DNA of 14,547 nt from Clostridia bacterium (lineage in GTDB: Bacteria > Bacillota_A > Clostridia > UMGS1810), in NCBI GenBank assembly GCA_017437345.1, contig JAFSBJ010000082.1, forward strand, positions 1 to 14,547, written 5' to 3'. Positions 1 through 6,411 of the stretch are shown in pieces. The notes under the pieces are model-generated. The model saw only the letters and a list, made by a program, of their open reading frames with translations. It ran no database searches and had not been told where the DNA came from. Position 1 is the stretch's first letter, and each line of letters opens with the position of its first letter. The translations under genes were made by a program, and so were the position numbers.

Positions 1-41
1 AATAAAATCAAGTAATTTTTGAAAATTTAGTTGAAATGCTA

Positions 42-76
42 AAAACCCTTGTAAGAATGTATCTCACAAGGGTTTT
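42..76. terminator. Bidirectional hairpin terminator after the spoIIID remnant
   Basis: An inverted repeat (AAAACCCTTGTAAGA, short loop, TCTCACAAGGGTTTT) ends in a T run on each strand. It lies about 25 bases past the stop of the minus-strand spoIIID remnant. The upstream flavoprotein operon has no closer hairpin, so this may be its terminator too. Confidence 0.7.
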
Positions 77-100
77 ATGCCACTTCTATATAAAAAGTTT

Positions 101-232
101 CTATGTTACTCTCACTGTATGTACGGTAGATTTTGAAATTTTAAATTTTGCCGCAGCATCTCTCACAGTGCATTTTCTTTCGAGCATGTAATCCGCAATT
201 GCCGTAACTCTTTGGGCAATATACTCTTTCAA
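101..232 (-). pseudogene. spoIIID: Truncated SpoIIID-like sporulation regulator
   Basis: From a TTG at 232, preceded by GAGGTG with 7 bases of spacing, the frame reads 43 residues beginning LKEYIAQRVTAIADYMLERK and ending KISKSTVH followed by a diverged tail and TAG. This matches the N-terminal half of SpoIIID, the small DNA-binding protein that controls mother-cell genes during sporulation: the KEYI..R start, the TVR.AA.KF helix and the recognition helix SKSTVH are all there. Intact SpoIIID is about 80-95 residues. The reading V-T-stop-K-L at the end resembles V-T-E-K/R-L of the family, so the stop may replace a glutamate codon, with about one residue inserted before it; a second in-frame TAG follows. 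Half a helix-turn-helix protein is unlikely to work. I cannot exclude a functional short variant, nor an intact copy elsewhere in the genome. Confidence 0.7.
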
Positions 233-239
233 ACAAATT

Positions 240-280
240 CACCTCTGGCATTATTCTTAATTAATTTTATGTCAGAGGTG
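240..280. repeat. Inverted repeat covering the remnant's ribosome site
   Basis: CACCTCTG (240-247) and CAGAGGTG (273-280) are perfect 8-bp inverted arms around a 25-base AT-rich loop. On the minus-strand RNA, the arm next to the spoIIID remnant holds its GAGGTG ribosome site, so the fold would hide that site. It could be chance or an operator. Confidence 0.35.
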
Positions 281-301
281 TTATAATTAGAATTCAATAT
301 T

Positions 302-922
302 TTATTTTATAAAGCTGGTTCTCATAGCCTTTTCTTCTTTTTCCGGGAGACCAAACTCTTTTTTTCCAAGCTCAAAGCTTTTCATCATAAATATCATGTT
401 TCTTGCCAGGGTGCGCATTGTCTGCATACCTTCCTCGTCCTTTACAGCCTCTCCCGGAAATCTTCCGTGAACGCTGTTCCAATATTGGCTTGGGGCAATG
501 GGCATATTGTTTATGGTAAAATATTTGTTGAGTCCGTCATATGTGGCTGAGCAGCCGCCCCTTCTTGCCACAGCGATACTTGCGCCAACCTTCATTCTCT
601 TGTCACATTTGCAACTGTAGAAAAGTCTGTCTAAAAAAGAAACAAGAGTTCCATTTGCCGAAGCGTAATACACAGGGCTTGCAACAACAAGTCCGTCTGA
701 TTCTTCAAGCTTTTGGGCAGCTTCGTTTACAACATCGTCAAAAGCACATTTGCCAAGCTCTGAGCATGCATAACAAGCACAGCATCCTCTTACCAATTTG
801 TTACCAACTGTCATTATTTCTGTCTCAATTCCATTTTGCGAAAAAACATCTGCCATTTCCTTGAGAGCCAGATAAGTGTTGCCATCTGTGTGGGGACTTC
901 CATTAATCATTAATACCTTCAT
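302..922 (-). CDS. NADPH-dependent FMN reductase / iron-sulfur flavoprotein family
   Basis: This 206-residue protein has a flavodoxin-like fold and probably binds FMN for two-electron transfer in the cytoplasm. The N-terminus has the strand-loop signature INGSPHTDGNT (residues 6-16) that holds the FMN phosphate, and SPVYY (82-86) followed by a LDR segment is typical of this family. Between them are C47, C50, C53 and C59, spaced CX2CX2CX5C. This is the compact cysteine motif of iron-sulfur flavoproteins (Isf type), so a [4Fe-4S] cluster is plausible. The ATG at 922 is preceded by AGGAGGTT. It is the last gene of the WYL-flavodoxin operon, 24 bases after the flavodoxin stop. Substrate and partner are unknown. 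Confidence 0.85.
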   Translation of the reverse strand: MKVLMINGSPHTDGNTYLALKEMADVFSQNGIETEIMTVGNKLVRGCCACYACSELGKCAFDDVVNEAAQKLEESDGLVVASPVYYASANGTLVSFLDRLFYSCKCDKRMKVGASIAVARRGGCSATYDGLNKYFTINNMPIAPSQYWNSVHGRFPGEAVKDEEGMQTMRTLARNMIFMMKSFELGKKEFGLPEKEEKAMRTSFIK

Positions 923-946
923 AATAACCTCCTGATATGTATCTGT

Positions 947-1477
947 TTATTCTGCTTTTGCATATTCTGTAAGCTCATATATAAGACTTTTATCTGAAAA
1001 ATCACCATCTGCATCACAAAGCTCAATGAGCAGCTTTTCCATTTCTGTGGGATTCTCTTTGGAAGACATAATCTTTTTAAGAGTTTTAATTGCCGTCCTG
1101 TGAACAATGCTTAATTCCGATATAACCATCTTTCCCGGGAAGTTAAACATTTTAATTTTTTCCCTGATGCCTTCTTTAAAGTTCTTTTCCCAAACCATTT
1201 TATCGTAGTATTCTCTGCAGTCCCGGGGGGTGAGCCCTGTTGAATACACTATTATTTTTTTGCCCTTTAATGCTTCAATGTTTTTTGTTATAAGGCTGAC
1301 TCCTGATATAACCTCGGCATATAATCCCCCGCCATAGATGATAGTGTCGTATTCTTTTAAATCGTCGGGTTTTATATCTCTTGCATCAACAGCACAGCAA
1401 TCAAGCTCGTCGGCTATCCACTTGGCATATTTTTTAGTGGAGCCATATTTTGATTTGTAGATAACTATTTTCTTCAT
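947..1477 (-). CDS. Flavodoxin-domain protein (HemG-like flavodoxin family)
   Basis: A 176-residue flavodoxin-fold protein. It opens with a beta strand and an FMN phosphate loop (KKIVIYKSKYGSTKKYA, residues 2-18), followed by a typical YGGGLYA loop near residue 50 and a YSTG loop near residue 80. These features fit the flavodoxin_5 group, which includes menaquinone-dependent protoporphyrinogen oxidase HemG and many clostridial flavodoxins of unknown partner. No heme genes are visible here, so I do not assign HemG. The start codon is two bases past the WYL regulator stop, and its GAGGAG ribosome site lies inside the end of that gene, so translation is probably coupled. It and the next flavoprotein may form an electron-transfer pair; that is inference from order alone. 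Confidence 0.85.
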   Translation of the reverse strand: MKKIVIYKSKYGSTKKYAKWIADELDCCAVDARDIKPDDLKEYDTIIYGGGLYAEVISGVSLITKNIEALKGKKIIVYSTGLTPRDCREYYDKMVWEKNFKEGIREKIKMFNFPGKMVISELSIVHRTAIKTLKKIMSSKENPTEMEKLLIELCDADGDFSDKSLIYELTEYAKAE

Positions 1478-1479
1478 TT

Positions 1480-2460
1480 TTACTCCTCATAATTACTCTG
1501 AATTTCTGATATAAGCTTTTGAAGCTCATCAACAACGCTTTGCGGTGAAAGAATTTTAACCTTATTTCCAAAGCTCATAACCCACGACAGGAAAAACGGA
1601 CTTACCATCACATTAACACTGCACCTGAAATGGTTTTTACCGTCTTTTATAATTGAAATATCCTGCCCGAATTTATCAAACACAACTCCTGCCAGCTCGT
1701 TTGAAAACTTAAGCATAACCTTTGTTTCTTCTCCGCCAAACATAGAAAACACCGATTTTGCATAAGAGGAAACATCAAAGCTACTTTCGGGCATAAGCCT
1801 TGGAATATCGGTTATTTCAATATTGTCCATTTTGTCAACCCGGTAGTGGGCAAAGCTTTTGTATTTTTCCTTATAGCTTATCATATAGTAGTTTTCGTCA
1901 TCCCAGGTGAGAGAAACGGGGGTTTCTGTGTATTTTCCTCCGTCTTTACGATACACCTTCTGTTTGTCGGCATTAAGAGTAAAATACATAAACGAAATCT
2001 GTTTTCCCAATGCAATGGCTTCGTGAATTCTGTCCACATTATAGTATATTTGCTCATTTAAGGTTTTAACCCTGTTCGACACATAAACCTGTCTTTGTAG
2101 TTTTTTTGCATTGTGAACACTTGTGAGCTTTTCAATTTTAGAAATCAAATCCATACTTTTTTTATGGGTAATAAATTTTGAAGCCTGCACGCTATCCACA
2201 AGAAGCTTTAACTCCGGAAGCTCAAAATCCCGGCTCCCAACAAAGTATTCGTGGCTTTTTCCCCTTCTTGAGCATATGTCAAGCCCAAAAACATTGAGCT
2301 GCTCAATATCGTCGTAGATGCTTTTTCTTTCTGCGGAAATATCAATTTTTTTAAGTTCTTCAATAAGCTGTGCTATGGTTAATCCATGATCATCATCAGT
2401 TTTTTGAAGAAGTATTTTTGCAAGATACAAGAGCTTGAGCTTCTGATTTGGCGATTTCAT
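1480..2460 (-). CDS. WYL-domain transcriptional regulator
   Basis: A cytoplasmic DNA-binding protein of the YafY/WYL type. Residues 1-70 form a winged helix-turn-helix (KLKLLYLAKILLQKT, then ISAERKSIYDDIEQLN). The WYL ligand-sensing domain follows at about 140-230, ending in NYYMISY...FAHYRVDKM, and a C-terminal extension runs to residue 326. I chose the ATG at 2460 (326 residues) over the in-frame ATG at 2487 for two reasons. GAGGTG sits 6 bases before 2460, and the -10 box of the only good promoter overlaps 2487, so the longer start would lie upstream of the transcript. It heads the operon with the two flavoproteins, so it probably controls them and itself. The ligand is unknown. Confidence 0.88.
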   Translation of the reverse strand: MKSPNQKLKLLYLAKILLQKTDDDHGLTIAQLIEELKKIDISAERKSIYDDIEQLNVFGLDICSRRGKSHEYFVGSRDFELPELKLLVDSVQASKFITHKKSMDLISKIEKLTSVHNAKKLQRQVYVSNRVKTLNEQIYYNVDRIHEAIALGKQISFMYFTLNADKQKVYRKDGGKYTETPVSLTWDDENYYMISYKEKYKSFAHYRVDKMDNIEITDIPRLMPESSFDVSSYAKSVFSMFGGEETKVMLKFSNELAGVVFDKFGQDISIIKDGKNHFRCSVNVMVSPFFLSWVMSFGNKVKILSPQSVVDELQKLISEIQSNYEE

Positions 2461-2485
2461 CTTCTTCACCTCTTTCACAGCTCCC

Positions 2486-2514
2486 ATTATATCATTTTAA
2501 CAAAATATAATCAA
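2486..2514 (-). promoter_or_regulatory. Sigma-A type promoter of the WYL-flavoprotein operon
   Basis: On the minus strand, TTGATT (2514-2509) and TATAAT (2491-2486) are separated by 17 bases. Transcription should begin near 2479. It begins only about 10 bases past the stop of the Rieske oxidoreductase gene, with no terminator between. Confidence 0.7.
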
Positions 2515-2524
2515 TACAAAAGCT

Positions 2525-3826
2525 TTAAATATCGGCGTTTCTCATTGCCGGATTGTCAATTATTTCCCCTTTTTCTGAAAATCTTGAACCGTGGCAGGGG
2601 CAGTCCCAGCTGTGCTCGTATTTATTCCATTTAAGCACGCATCCAAGATGAGGACATCTTTTAAGAGAAGGATATAGAAGGTTTTTAGTGCTTTCAAAAC
2701 CATTTATAAAAAGCTGGGGTTTAAATATACTTCTCTGGGGAGAAAAGATTTGGGCATAGGGGTTCTCTTTTTTAAAAATCAAATCACAAATAATTTTTGC
2801 TCCCGCCATAGACGATGTAAAACCCCATTTGTTAAATCCGCAAATAACATAAAGATTAGGTGTGTTTTTTGAATATTTTCCTATATAGGGAATTCCGTCA
2901 AGAGTCATGCAGTCCTGAGCCGCCCAGGAAAATTTCTTCTTTGAATCCGGGTAGTGAGTTTTAATAAATTTTTCAATTTCTCTCCATGCAGTTCCCTCTT
3001 TTCCAGTGCGGTGACCACCTCCACCTGCAATAAGAAAATTTCCATAGCTTCTGAAGGAAAAGCCGCTAATATCTTCGTCCACATACATTCCCTTAAAAAC
3101 GGGAGCATTTTCATAAGCACAAACATAGCTTCTGTGCTGATACATTTTCAGAAAGTATCCTCCGTGTTTATTTATAAAGGGGAAGTGGGTGGCAACAATA
3201 ATTTTTTCGGCTTCAATTGTGAAGTTTTCTGCAATGGCTGTATTTCCCTTTATTTCCTTTATAAAGCAGTTTTCAATTATATTTAGCTTTTTTGCTATTT
3301 CCTTTGCAAATTTAACGGGATTTATCTGAGCCTGCTTAGAGATTTTAACAGCTGCCAAAGCTTTTATGGGAAGCTCTGTTTTTTCGGTGTATTCGCAGCT
3401 ATATCCAAGACTTTGAAGGGTCCTTGTTTCGTTTTCTGCCTTTTCTTTTTTTGTTGTGGTGTAGACAAACATATCTCTTTTTTCGTAGTCGCAGTCAATA
3501 CTCTGGCAAAGTCTTTCATATTCTTTAAGAGCATCGGAGTTTGCCTTTAAATACATCGTCGTTTTTTCTCTTCCAAGTTCCTTTAACATATTGTCATATA
3601 TCATCCCGTGACCTATTGTAAGCTTGGCTGTTGTGTTTGCACTTATTCCTGAAAAAGTTTCTTTTGCCTCGGCAATAATGCAATCTACCCCTGCCTCTTT
3701 TAAAAAATAAGCACAAAGTATTCCGCTTATACCTCCGCCGATAATAAGAACATCGGTTTTTATTTTACCTTTTCTTTTGCTTTTTTTGGCTATAGTGTTT
3801 TCTTCCTGCCACAATGATTTATGCAT
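2525..3826 (-). CDS. FAD-dependent oxidoreductase with C-terminal Rieske [2Fe-2S] domain
   Basis: A two-domain redox enzyme of 433 residues, of the same architecture as Bacillus YhfW. The N-terminal DAO-type FAD domain starts with the dinucleotide fold VLIIGGGISGILCAYFL (about 26-42) and has the FAD-side GIPYIGKY motif further on. The last 44 residues are a Rieske domain with CPH (C391, H393) and CPCH (C409, H412), which would bind a [2Fe-2S] cluster. No signal peptide or membrane segment is visible, so it is probably cytoplasmic. The frame is open to an ATG at 3970, but I chose the ATG at 3826: AAGGAG sits 9 bases before it, whereas the ATG at 3835 touches the ribosome site and the longer version would run through hairpin and promoter sequence. 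The substrate is unknown. Confidence 0.9.
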   Translation of the reverse strand: MHKSLWQEENTIAKKSKRKGKIKTDVLIIGGGISGILCAYFLKEAGVDCIIAEAKETFSGISANTTAKLTIGHGMIYDNMLKELGREKTTMYLKANSDALKEYERLCQSIDCDYEKRDMFVYTTTKKEKAENETRTLQSLGYSCEYTEKTELPIKALAAVKISKQAQINPVKFAKEIAKKLNIIENCFIKEIKGNTAIAENFTIEAEKIIVATHFPFINKHGGYFLKMYQHRSYVCAYENAPVFKGMYVDEDISGFSFRSYGNFLIAGGGGHRTGKEGTAWREIEKFIKTHYPDSKKKFSWAAQDCMTLDGIPYIGKYSKNTPNLYVICGFNKWGFTSSMAGAKIICDLIFKKENPYAQIFSPQRSIFKPQLFINGFESTKNLLYPSLKRCPHLGCVLKWNKYEHSWDCPCHGSRFSEKGEIIDNPAMRNADI

Positions 3827-3840
3827 AATATCCATCTCCT

Positions 3841-3881
3841 TTTTTACTTTATAGGAAACTTGCGTTTCTATAAAGTAAAAA
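3841..3881 (-). promoter_or_regulatory. Leader hairpin directly before the oxidoreductase ribosome site
   Basis: Arms of 14 bp (TTTTTACTTTATAG and its complement) plus 4 more pairs after a one-base bulge close on a 4-base loop. On the minus strand the hairpin overlaps the start of the AAAAGGAG ribosome site. The predicted transcription start (about 3880) is at its first base, so the leader would be little more than this hairpin. It may protect the mRNA or limit ribosome access. Confidence 0.55.
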
Positions 3882-3886
3882 CTTTT

Positions 3887-3916
3887 ATTATATTGCCGTG
3901 CAAAATTTTTTGAAAA
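3887..3916 (-). promoter_or_regulatory. Probable promoter of the Rieske oxidoreductase
   Basis: On the minus strand there is a perfect TATAAT (3892-3887) and, 18 bases upstream, TTTTCA (3916-3911), which matches four of six positions of TTGACA. The -35 box lies inside a perfect palindrome, which suggests regulation by a bound protein. Confidence 0.5.
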
Positions 3917-3934
3917 GCTATAGCTTTTCAAAAA
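3907..3934. promoter_or_regulatory. Perfect 28-bp palindrome, operator-like
   Basis: The 28 bases are a perfect palindrome with 14-bp arms and no loop; the core is GAAAAGCTATAGCTTTTC. It covers the -35 box of the oxidoreductase promoter, as a repressor site would. With no loop it is a poor terminator, though an RNA version could still fold with a small loop. Confidence 0.5.
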
Positions 3935-3946
3935 TACACATGGCTT

Positions 3947-4006
3947 AAGAAAAGCGATATTGCTCCGCACTTCCGCCGCAGGCGGTGCGGCGAAGCCGCT
4001 TTTCTT
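3947..4006. repeat. GC-rich nested inverted repeat
   Basis: AAGAAAAGCG (3947-3956) pairs with CGCTTTTCTT (3997-4006). Inside are CCGCAC/GTGCGG (3965-3970 and 3985-3990) and CCGCC/GGCGG (3973-3977 and 3981-3985). The GC-rich core stands out from AT-rich flanks and codes for nothing recognisable. It resembles a dispersed intergenic repeat (REP- or MITE-like), or a terminator-like structure between divergent units. Confidence 0.45.
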
Positions 4007-4042
4007 GTTAGTATGTGTTTATATGTGAAACAATATAGATAA

Positions 4043-4120
4043 TGTTAGTTTGTGTTACATAAATGTTAGTTTGTGTTACAGAAATGTTAGTTAATGTTAC
4101 AAATATGTTAGCTAATGTTA
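4043..4120 (+). promoter_or_regulatory. Array of eight TGTTA boxes at 10/11-bp spacing
   Basis: TGTTA begins at 4043, 4053, 4064, 4074, 4085, 4095, 4106 and 4116, giving steps of 10, 11, 10, 11, 10, 11 and 10. It can also be seen as four tandem 21-bp units (ATGTTAG, 3-4 bases, TGTTAC). All boxes therefore face one side of the helix. The array ends 10 bases before the -35 box of the yjbQ-isomerase promoter. This layout suits cooperative binding of an activator such as an OmpR/PhoB-type response regulator, whose half-sites repeat every 10-11 bp. The actual protein is unknown. Confidence 0.75.
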
Positions 4121-4130
4121 CAGATAAGCA

Positions 4131-4159
4131 TTGACAATAATTTGAAATCAAGGTATAAT
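4131..4159 (+). promoter_or_regulatory. Consensus sigma-A promoter of the yjbQ-isomerase operon
   Basis: TTGACA (4131-4136), 17 bases, TATAAT (4154-4159) is a perfect match to the vegetative consensus. Transcription should start near 4166, leaving a leader of about 80 bases before the yjbQ start. Confidence 0.9.
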
Positions 4160-4244
4160 ACGAGCATAAAAAATACTCCTGTAATCGATTGTTTATAAAT
4201 TGAAAAATGGGAGTTTTAAAATTTATTTCAGGAGGAGAAATATT

Positions 4245-4865
4245 ATGGAATTTAAAGTTTTTCAGAAAGAATTAGAGCTTCAGTCAAGAGGCTGGATCCC
4301 CACATTCCACGATGTATCAAAAGAAATCATGGAAATAGTTGCAGCTTCAGGTGTTAAAAATGGTACAGTTTGTATCGCTTCTCACCACACAACCTGCTCA
4401 GTTATGGTTCAGGAATGTTCACACGATATCGATTCCTTCGATCTTGAGTATCTTCAGCACGACCTTCTCGATATCATGAGAAAAATGATTCCCGATTTTG
4501 CAGAAGAACATCAGTATCGTCATCCCGGACCTATCCATTCACAGTTCGGCAGATATGTTAACGAACCCGGTGACTTCACAAGCATGAACACAGACGGTCA
4601 CCTTCGCAGCGTATTCTTTGGTAGAAGCGAAACCATGACAATTAAAGACGGTGTTCTCGACGGCGGCGAATTTGCTCATGTTTACTTCATCGACTGGGAT
4701 CATGTTCGTGCAAGAAGACGCCAGCTCAATGTTACAGTTATGGGTACAACAGAAGATGTTGAAAGCAGAAAATGGAACAATGGTGAAGTTATAAACACTC
4801 TCCGTAAATACACAGACGAAGAAAAAGCTTATGATGTTCACTACGATCTTCAGCAGAAAAGATAA
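4245..4865 (+). CDS. YjbQ family protein (UPF0047), copy 1
   Basis: A 206-residue member of the YjbQ/UPF0047 family. Members are often annotated as secondary thiamine-phosphate synthase after activity seen with E. coli YjbQ; the true role is unsettled. The conserved site residues are present: SHHTTC (H47, H48, T49, T50, C51), QEC (E57), HPG (93-95), NTDGHLRS (115-122), GRSET (126-130), GGEF (140-143) and RARRR (155-159). It is longer than the roughly 135-165 residues usual in the family: an insert lies before NTDGHLR, and about 38 residues extend past the core. I chose the ATG at 4245 because GGAGGAG precedes it; an in-frame codon at 4200 has no such site. An isomerase-like gene follows after 36 bases, and no thiamine gene is nearby, so a sugar role is more likely here. 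Confidence 0.88.
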   Translation: MEFKVFQKELELQSRGWIPTFHDVSKEIMEIVAASGVKNGTVCIASHHTTCSVMVQECSHDIDSFDLEYLQHDLLDIMRKMIPDFAEEHQYRHPGPIHSQFGRYVNEPGDFTSMNTDGHLRSVFFGRSETMTIKDGVLDGGEFAHVYFIDWDHVRARRRQLNVTVMGTTEDVESRKWNNGEVINTLRKYTDEEKAYDVHYDLQQKR

Positions 4866-4901
4866 TTTTTCTCTATAAAATTAACGGAGGATTGTCCATT
4901 A

Positions 4902-6250
4902 ATGAATAAAATTGCTTTTGTTGTTTCGGTGAGGTAAATACTCCGGCCGAAATCATATTAAAAAAATGCACGGATGCCGAAAAGGCTTTAAAAGACGAAG
5001 GTCTTGACCTTGTAAGCGTTTATCCTGTTACCGATGACTATGAAGAAAAAGACATCAAAAAAGCTCTTGACGCATTAAAAGGTCAGGATTTTGATGCTCT
5101 TGTTGTTTGTATTGCAGGTTGGATTCCAACCCACGCTGTTGTTAAAATAACAGAACAGTATAAGCACCTTCCTATAGTTTTATGGGGGCTTTGCGGATGG
5201 ATTGAATCTGATGGCCGTCTTGTTACCACTGCCGATCAGGCAGGAACATCAGCCTTAAGAAAAACCTTCGCTGACCTTGGCTATAAATTTCGCTACATAT
5301 ATGACATCATCGGTAAGAAAACCAATTCCAAAAAGGTTGCAGATTTCTGCATAGCTGCCACAGCTGCAAGAAAGCTTCGCTCAGCAAGAGTTGGTATGGC
5401 GGGCTACCGTGATATGAATCTCTATGGCACACTCTATGATGGCTCAAGCCTTAAGAGAGTTGTTGGTCCTGAGATTGAAACCTTTGAAATGCTTGAAATG
5501 AAACAGCGCTTTGACAGCCTTTCAGAAGAAGCTAAAAAAGATGTTGTTGAAAATGTTATTAAAAAGTGGAAGTTTTTAAAGCAGCCCAAAGAAGAGGGTA
5601 TGATGCTTGCAGCAGGATATTATCTTGCTGTAAAACAGCTCATAGATGAAAGAGGCTATGACGCTGTATCATTAAAAGATGTTGACGGAATGAAGAAGCT
5701 ATTAGGCTTCCCTCCGGCTCCTGTTCTTTCCCTTCTTTCCGATTGCGCAGGAGTATCCACAATTCCTGAAAATGACTGTCTTGGCAATGTAACTCAGCTT
5801 ATGGTTAAATATTTAACCGGTCAGTGCGGAGCATATCTTGAATTCTATGAATTCTTTGAAGACCGTGTTCTTGCAGGTGTTCCCGATTATATTCCTGCTG
5901 AGATTACCGATGGCGAAACAACCGTTATGCCGGCAGCTTTTGGTGAATTAAACGAAGGCCTTTTAAATGTTTCCAAGGTAAAACAGGGCGAGCTTACAAT
6001 GTGTCGTCTGTTTACAACCGATGGGAAATACTATATGCATATGGTAAAAGGCGAAGGAATAACTCCGAGAAAATGGGAAGAAGCCGGCTGGACCCAGCCT
6101 GCTCCTCAGCTTCCCGGCTTGGAAATCCTTCTTGAAGATACCGAAAAATTTGCTCATAATGTTATGTGTCAGCACTATATCATATCCTATGGTGACAACA
6201 CAGAAAAAATTGCAAATCTTTGCAGTATCCTCGGCATTGAAATTATATAA
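4902..6250 (+). pseudogene. L-fucose/L-arabinose isomerase-like protein, one frameshift
   Basis: With one base restored this is a 449-residue protein of the fucose/arabinose isomerase fold, which interconverts an aldose and a ketose using a divalent metal. From the ATG at 4902 (GGAGG 11 bases upstream) the frame reads MNKIAFVV and stops at 4935. The continuing frame, open from about 4925 to 6250, resumes with FGEVNTPAEIILKKC. A T run at 4924-4926 looks one base short, so this is a loss in a homopolymer. Further along are GMAGYRDMNLYG (near 165-176), PENDC (E290, a likely metal ligand by analogy) and MCQHY (H425, the likely C-terminal histidine ligand). It follows yjbQ in one operon and ends before a strong terminator. 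The sugar is unknown. The frameshift may be real or a sequencing error; the rest of the gene looks undamaged. Confidence 0.8.
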
Positions 6251-6261
6251 TCTTTCAAATC

Positions 6262-6300
6262 AAAATACAGCACAGTTTTCAAAAACTGTGCTGTATTTTT
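6262..6300 (+). terminator. Rho-independent terminator of the yjbQ-isomerase operon
   Basis: AAATACAGCACAGTTTT and its complement form a near loopless 17-bp dyad (6263-6279 and 6282-6298), followed by T residues, 12 bases after the isomerase stop. The flanking A run could let it work on the other strand as well. Confidence 0.88.
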
Positions 6301-6340
6301 GTGTATATATACGAAATGTATATGTAGTCTTGTGCCATTA

Positions 6341-6369
6341 TTGACGGAATATGTTTTTTGTGATAAAAT
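6341..6369 (+). promoter_or_regulatory. Promoter of the GGDEF protein gene
   Basis: TTGACG (6341-6346), 17 bases, TAAAAT (6364-6369) gives a good sigma-A promoter, with a start expected near 6376 and a leader of about 35 bases. Confidence 0.75.
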
Positions 6370-6411
6370 TAACATATATTTCATTAATTACTGTTTTTGG
6401 AGTGACATATA

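Noticed and set aside
2461..2487. Longer WYL regulator starting at 2487
   Set aside because: That codon overlaps the -10 box of the promoter and has no ribosome site, while 2460 has GAGGTG at good spacing.
3841..4006. tRNA or other known structural RNA in the hairpin-rich gap
   Set aside because: No cloverleaf, anticodon stem or T-loop sequence is present; the stems are simple palindromes.
4043..4120. Tandem 21-bp units as a CRISPR array
   Set aside because: The units are contiguous with no unique spacers, are too short, and no cas gene is near; phased binding sites explain them better.
4902..4940. Programmed frameshift in the first isomerase
   Set aside because: The T run is very short, there is no stimulating structure evident, and two other sugar genes show the same type of one-base loss.
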